From NCBI GenBank assembly GCA_014523625.1, contig JAATVP010000091.1:1-8978 (forward strand): a DNA stretch of 8,978 nucleotides, given 5' to 3'. A model generated the notes under the pieces. That model saw only the letters and a program-made list of their open reading frames with translations. It ran no database searches and had not been told where the DNA came from. The position numbers and the translations under genes are program-made. Shown one piece after another: positions 6,281-8,978 of this stretch. How positions within the stretch are numbered: position 1 is the stretch's first letter; each line of letters begins with the position of its first letter. This stretch comes from Nitrososphaerales archaeon TH5896 (GTDB taxonomy: Archaea > Thermoproteota > Nitrososphaeria > Nitrososphaerales > Nitrososphaeraceae).

Positions 6281-6287
6281 ACCTCCC
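6281..6287 (-). promoter_or_regulatory. Shine-Dalgarno site of tfb
   Basis: GGGAGGT on the minus strand matches the 16S rRNA anti-SD well and lies 13 nt before ATG 6267. It decides against the GTG at 6282, which it overlaps. It is the only strong SD in the window and contrasts with the leaderless look of the other genes. Confidence 0.5.
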
Positions 6288-6383
6288 TTGCATTAAAGCC
6301 TTTAAAATGCCGCTAGAATTGTAATTCCTTCACAAGTAAGGTCTATGATTACTGAATGTAGACATCGAATAATCAATATCCTG

Positions 6384-6392
6384 TTTATATTT
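6384..6392 (-). promoter_or_regulatory. candidate TATA box of tfb
   Basis: AAATATAAA on the minus strand would place the transcript start near 6362, leaving a leader of about 95 nt that contains the SD site. Another candidate, TTTTAAAGG near 6305, would give a start close to 6278 and remove the SD, so it is less likely. Confidence 0.35.
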
Positions 6393-6591
6393 GATGATTA
6401 AGGCAAAATTAATAAAAATCTTCACCCATCAAATCAGCCCAAAAACTGATTTTCAAAACGCCTTGATCTTACTGATCTTGTTCCTTCTTGAACAGCATAC
6501 TCTTGTTTTACATTCATAGACTATTGTCTTATTTATGATTGGGTATGTTCACGCGCCGTAAGAGGCTTTTAGTCTTCAGAGAAGATGAAAA
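6393..6591. other. upstream region of tfb, one micro-ORF
   Basis: On the minus strand, ATG 6517 to TGA 6436-6434 encodes 27 residues (NVKQEYAVQEGTRSVRSRRF then ENQFLG). It is directly upstream of tfb on the same strand and has no TATA box or SD. It may be a micro-ORF, a remnant or chance; nothing else is visible. Confidence 0.2.
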
Positions 6592-7083
6592 TTGAGCAGT
6601 AAAGCTAGGAAAGTAATTAGAAAAATTGCGGATTATAGAGAATCTGTTATAATTCCACCTAATATCTTCGATTGTAATAATCTCAGCCTGTGTGGAGTAA
6701 TCAACACACACCAACACACGTATATGTCATTGAAGTACCAGATGTATGTGACGATGCAAATACGTAGTTTTTTCAGATTCAAAAGGAAAATAACACAGGT
6801 TCCGCTATCAAGCTATTATTACTATCCATATCAGACGCGCAACGACAGCTCCGAATAGCCTGTTTGAAGATATTATTCATAAGTGGATATTGATCTTAAC
6901 ATCATAAATAATGGAAAACTAATATTTCGATTGCCAAGATATCTAACGACAAATTTCTGAAAATTCTTAAAGGATCGGGGGATCTTATTTGAAAAGCATA
7001 AGCCGTTCCCATTTCCTACTGTCTATGTTTATGTTTCTAAAGACAGCGCCATTTTTTCTGTGAGAATCCATAATTCAAAGTAG
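6592..7083 (+). pseudogene. decayed ORF series of unknown family
   Basis: Successive plus-strand frames look like pieces of one former gene of about 160 codons. Frame 1 from TTG 6592 reads KARKVIRKIADYRESVIIPP, then NIFDCNNLSLCGVINTH. Near 6717 the sense moves to frame 0, HVYVIEVPDVCDDANT, with TAG at 6765-6767, then FFQIQKENNTGSAIKLLLLS up to TGA 6891. A further frame-0 piece near 6945 reads NDKFLKILKGSGDLI, and frame 1 from 6961 gives ILFEKHKPFPFPTVYVYVSK, then DSAIFSVRIHNSK, ending at TAG 7081-7083. A competing minus-strand frame (6529-6717) is probably a shadow. The open 88-codon frame from 6592 reads well only in its first half; after 6720 its composition worsens while frame 0 improves. 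I recognise no family, and the exact lesions are uncertain. Confidence 0.35.
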
Positions 7084-7281
7084 CTTGAGTAATGGGTTAC
7101 ATTTGGATCAGACATCCTCATCGAATGTAATTGACAATATTAACTAATTTAATTAATCTATCTATAAAAATAGAATAAATAATCTGTCAGGAAGAGGAAG
7201 AATCCTCTAAGAATCGTCTTTTCGTAGATTATTTTACTGTATAATCGCGACTTAGTATGTAATTGATTATTAATATACTAA
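7084..7281. other. intergenic stretch with two hairpin-forming repeats
   Basis: No gene is seen. AGAGGA (7193-7198) and TCCTCT (7203-7208) form a perfect 6-bp stem with a 4-nt loop; GATTAT (7227-7232) and ATAATC (7241-7246) form a second. A very AT-rich block at 7141-7182 precedes them. They lie upstream of the 7311 gene's TATA box and could be regulator sites, but nothing proves it. Confidence 0.3.
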
Positions 7282-7289
7282 TTTATATA
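7282..7289 (+). promoter_or_regulatory. TATA box of the 7311 gene
   Basis: TTTATATA at 7282-7289 is centred about 26 nt before the TTG at 7311, exactly the archaeal spacing for a transcript that begins at the start codon. The codon before the TTG is TGA, so no longer start exists. Confidence 0.65.
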
Positions 7290-7310
7290 GACATAATACC
7301 ATAATAGTGA

Positions 7311-7649
7311 TTGTATGCACTTTGTGATAACGGAAAAGCACATCCTTTTGAAGAATGGCTGAAATATAAACTCGGATCTAAACTAAAAGAAGCGAACATG
7401 ATTGTTCAGCATTCCCACAAACCTCTCCTATTGTATAGAGACATCATTGAAGAAAGTAATTGTGCCGCAGAAGAAGAAGTCTGTCTATTGACCGATAACC
7501 ATGTTATTATTTTACTTTATGCTCATGGTGGGTTTATTCCTTCAGAATTTCAACGTGTAAGGATTCATACCGTAGATAAGTTTACGAAATCGATTCTAAA
7601 GAAAGACAGAAAAGATTTGCTTCTCCAATGTCTTGAAAATCTTGGATAG
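7311..7649 (+). CDS. orphan 112-aa protein with leaderless TTG start
   Basis: The ORF runs from TTG 7311 to TAG 7647-7649. TTG is chosen because TGA precedes it in frame and the TATA box at 7282-7289 places the transcript start on it; the first ATG (7398) would remove 29 residues. The product looks like a soluble alpha/beta protein: a helical N-terminal half (PFEEWLKYKLGSKLKEAN), a core strand HVIILLYAHGGFIP, and a basic helical end (DKFTKSILKKDRKDLLLQCL). It has four Cys without a recognisable metal motif, and no signal or membrane segment. I do not recognise a family or fold with confidence. It stands alone, with repeats on both sides and relics beyond, so the context says nothing of its job. 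The well-placed promoter and clean frame support a real gene. Confidence 0.75.
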   Translation: MYALCDNGKAHPFEEWLKYKLGSKLKEANMIVQHSHKPLLLYRDIIEESNCAAEEEVCLLTDNHVIILLYAHGGFIPSEFQRVRIHTVDKFTKSILKKDRKDLLLQCLENLG

Positions 7650-7695
7650 CAGCGTAACAAGGAGTAAAGTTCGTGCTCAAATTAATTTTACAATT

Positions 7696-7780
7696 AAATT
7701 AGGAAAATATATTGGTCGGATCGTGAATCACTACGATGCTTAAGATTAAATATCCTAATTTGATCTCTATTACCAATATA
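7696..7780. repeat. two interleaved 9-bp inverted repeats, pseudoknot-like
   Basis: AAATTAGGA (7696-7704) pairs with TCCTAATTT (7753-7761), and TATATTGGT (7708-7716) pairs with ACCAATATA (7772-7780). Both are perfect. The order A, B, A', B' means the pairs cross, as in an H-type RNA pseudoknot with loops of 3, 36 and 10 nt. The middle loop holds a third inverted repeat, ATCGT (7720-7724) with ACGAT (7733-7737). It starts 47 nt after the stop of the 7311 gene. It could be a structured 3' UTR, a small RNA or operator-like DNA. Confidence 0.45.
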
Positions 7781-7836
7781 ACTGTGTGTTTTATTGAGTA
7801 GTCAAGATGTTTCAGTTTGTGATACAATAGGTGTAA

Positions 7837-7998
7837 TTAGATTTGTTTATCCAGTCATTAGCTCAGAATTGTTTACAGCAAACCTACACTCAAAATGAGT
7901 GTATCGATCCAGAAGGGCCACCAATTATGTCAGTTAAAATGCTCTAGATGACTAATGAACCATGGACATCCACACGCCAAAATATGGACATTTCTTAA
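7837..7998 (+). pseudogene. short TAG-interrupted ORF of unknown family
   Basis: A plus-strand frame open from 7837 has a TTG at 7843 and reads QNCLQQTYTQNECIDPEGPP, then IMSVKML, TAG (7945-7947), then MTNEPWTSTRQNMDIS and TAA (7996-7998). The text on both sides of the TAG looks like one protein, so a nonsense codon in a small gene of about 50 residues is the simplest explanation. No TATA box is placed for the TTG. A perfect 8-bp inverted repeat (7885-7903) lies within the frame. No family recognised; chance is possible. Confidence 0.3.
7885..7903. repeat. perfect 8-bp inverted repeat, 3-nt loop
   Basis: TACACTCA (7885-7892) and TGAGTGTA (7896-7903) are perfect complements around AAA. No T-run follows on the plus strand (TCGATCC), so it is not a typical terminator. 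It may be a protein-binding site or chance. Confidence 0.4.
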
Positions 7999-8048
7999 AC
8001 CGTAATGAATAAGTGGTACTGCTGGGGATTATGTGATTAGGTTTCTAC

Positions 8049-8285
8049 TTAACGAAACCACAAAGTTCCTTGCTCGGGTTTAATATTCGACTTCATTTTT
8101 GCTTTCAATTCTGGGCTAATTTCTTCCGGTTTTTTGATGTGAACTTCACTGATATGCTTTAAAGCTGTCTGCATAACTAGTTCCTCACTACTTGCGGTTA
8201 CCATATAGGAGCAATCTATCCCAATCTCCCTGCAAGATAATTTTTTTCTCACAAATTTCATAGAGCATTTCTGGCTATTAACCAT
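8049..8285 (-). CDS. DUF1059 small metal-binding-type protein
   Basis: The 78-residue product matches the DUF1059 pattern of small predicted metal-binding proteins common in haloarchaea and Nitrososphaeria. The core is KLSCREIGIDCSYMV with Cys18 and Cys25, a helix SSEELVMQTALKHISEVH giving His44 and His49, then EEISPELKAKMKSNIKP. The two Cys and two His fit one bound metal; the cellular role of the family is unknown. ATG 8285 follows a T-rich TATA-like stretch (CCTAAATTTT, 8315-8306) centred about 26 nt upstream. Family members often begin at the counterpart of Met9 (MKFVRKKLSC), so ATG 8261 is an alternative start, giving 70 residues. The end (GTLWFR) goes slightly past the usual core. It stands alone, and no operon partner is visible. 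Confidence 0.85.
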   Translation of the reverse strand: MVNSQKCSMKFVRKKLSCREIGIDCSYMVTASSEELVMQTALKHISEVHIKKPEEISPELKAKMKSNIKPEQGTLWFR

Positions 8286-8348
8286 TAAGACTTTTTCAGA
8301 GACAAAAAAATTTAGGGTTATATTGTTGCTCCGTATACTTCTTTCATT

Positions 8349-8587
8349 CTAGATATGTAGTTCAATTGATATTTTCTTCGTTACGTCTACTTCAAGATGT
8401 GGACCTAACATATGAATTGTCACTGGCTCTTTGCAACCTGCATTCTTCGGGTTAGTTGATACATACTATCGTGACATTGACATTCGCAAATTCTTGTTAT
8501 TTTTGAATTATTGACAACTTGTAATATTTCGCCTTCGCATAAGCCGTGTTCGTTTTGCACACACTTTTCCGATTTATATCCAACCAA
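8349..8587 (-). pseudogene. Cys-rich small protein gene with CECxCH motif, apparently frameshifted
   Basis: A 55-residue minus-strand ORF starts at TTG 8587 and stops at TGA 8422-8420. It has Cys9, Cys17 and a CECQCH motif at residues 34-39, a likely zinc site also seen in the ORF at 419-562. After CECQCH the frame becomes less protein-like (SMYQLTRRMQVAKSQ), while the next frame reads YVSTNPKNAGCKEPVTIHML, then GPHLEVDVTKKISIELHI, ending at TAG 8351-8349. I infer one gene of about 78 residues with a frameshift near 8465. Alternatives are an intact 55-aa protein, or two overlapping genes, the second from GTG 8423. A TATA box (TAATATA, 8616-8610) centred 26 nt before TTG 8587 supports that start and leaderless transcription. 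The family is not recognised. Confidence 0.5.
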
Positions 8588-8825
8588 CTAGACTCTCATC
8601 TCCTTATTCTATATTAGTATAGATTGAAAAGATATTAACATATACTAAAAGGGGCCAGAAACCGTACAAACCATGAAAACAAGTGAGTAATAAGTAGATA
8701 TTGTCTCGATAAGCCCATCAGTTGCCACATTTGGTTCGAGCCATTTTCATATAATCTAATGATAGAATTTAAATAAACGTGAGCGAGAAAAGATTGATAT
8801 TACTAGTTCCTGTATTAAATAAAGG
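8588..8825. other. intergenic region between divergent small genes
   Basis: It holds the promoter of the minus-strand Cys-rich gene on the left. TTTAAATA at 8768-8775 on the plus strand may be the TATA box of the zinc-ribbon gene, giving a leader of about 27 nt. No other gene is convincing. Confidence 0.35.
8610..8616 (-). promoter_or_regulatory. TATA box of the Cys-rich gene
   Basis: TAATATA on the minus strand is centred 26 nt before TTG 8587, so the transcript should begin at the start codon. The TAG codon just before the TTG excludes a longer frame. Confidence 0.5.
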
Positions 8826-8966
8826 ATGGCAAAATGCACAAAATGCGCATCCGACATTACATCAAATGGCTATGATATCGAAGAATTAACTCTCCCTAAA
8901 GCTACTTGTTACTTGGTTTCCTGTAAGCAGTGTAAGACCATTCTTGGAATTGTTCAAGAGAAATAG
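8826..8966 (+). CDS. 46-aa zinc-ribbon protein
   Basis: From ATG 8826 to TAG 8964-8966 the product has 46 residues: Cys4-x2-Cys7 near the N-terminus and Cys33-x2-Cys36 near the C-terminus, with an extra Cys28. Each CxxC sits in a typical zinc-knuckle setting (KCTKCASDI and SCKQCKTILG), so the protein is a single four-Cys zinc ribbon with about 25 residues between knuckles. The end KTILGIV resembles the last strand of such ribbons. The function is unknown; tiny ribbons may bind RNA polymerase, nucleic acid or other proteins. AAAGG lies right before the ATG, too close for a good SD, and TTTAAATA at 8768-8775 is the likely TATA box. The frame is clean and all ligands are present, so I regard it as real in spite of its size. 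Confidence 0.68.
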   Translation: MAKCTKCASDITSNGYDIEELTLPKATCYLVSCKQCKTILGIVQEK

Positions 8967-8978
8967 ATTTCCTGCTCC

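Noticed and set aside
6529..6717. 62-codon minus-strand frame
   Set aside because: It overlaps the better plus-strand relic text, starts at TTG without a TATA box, and has no recognisable motif.
7650..7675. GTAACAAGG, resembling the 3' end of 16S rRNA
   Set aside because: Only a nine-base match; the flanking bases do not continue as rRNA.
745..7998. In-frame TAG codons in several relics as possible pyrrolysine recoding
   Set aside because: The relics also contain TGA stops and frameshifts, the TAG sites share no context, and pyrrolysine use is not known in this group; simple decay explains them.
1..8978. CRISPR array, tRNA genes or insertion sequence ends
   Set aside because: No regularly spaced repeats, cloverleaf or paired terminal repeats with a transposase were found by reading both strands.

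Overview
The window reads as a gene-poor, AT-rich piece of an ammonia-oxidising archaeon of the Nitrososphaeria (Thaumarchaeota), probably of the Nitrososphaera/Nitrosocosmicus kind. The grounds are a full-length archaeal transcription factor B (TFB), a DUF1059-type small protein, several very small zinc-finger and Cys-rich proteins, a decayed radical SAM gene of a type I associate with this group, and archaeal promoters with a TATA box about 22-26 nt before the start codon. The species assignment is inference. No tRNA, rRNA, CRISPR array, transposase or complete mobile element was seen.

Layout. 1-1118: mostly non-coding, with a small Cys-rich ORF (minus, 419-562) and a decayed ORF (plus, 745-973) that still has a TATA box. 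1119-1445: intact orphan gene, 108 aa. 1596-2521: clear radical SAM pseudogene (minus) with two nonsense codons and two frameshifts. 2522-3182: short protein-like scraps on both strands. 3183-3314: 43-aa C2H2 zinc-finger protein (minus). 3450-3709: frameshifted relic (plus). 3704-4081: paralogue (minus) of the 1119 gene. 4082-4617: nothing convincing. 4618-5053: two 69-aa genes in tandem (minus), the second membrane-anchored. 5188-5331: possible small membrane ORF (plus). 5350-6267: TFB (minus), the only regulator of certain function. 6592-7083: decayed ORF series (plus). 7311-7649: intact orphan with a TATA box and a leaderless-looking TTG start. 7650-7998: interleaved inverted repeats, then a TAG-interrupted relic. 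8049-8285: DUF1059 protein (minus). 8349-8587: Cys-rich gene that looks frameshifted (minus). 8826-8966: 46-aa zinc-ribbon protein (plus).

How the parts relate. Nothing forms a metabolic pathway. The theme is tiny metal-binding and orphan proteins scattered among decaying genes, around an extra or main copy of TFB. The most informative observations are the convergent pair of orphan paralogues bracketing the radical SAM pseudogene, two separate micro-ORFs sharing a CECxCH motif, and a pseudoknot-like arrangement of 9-bp inverted repeats after the 7311 gene. Many genes here fall below usual ORF length cut-offs and begin with TTG.
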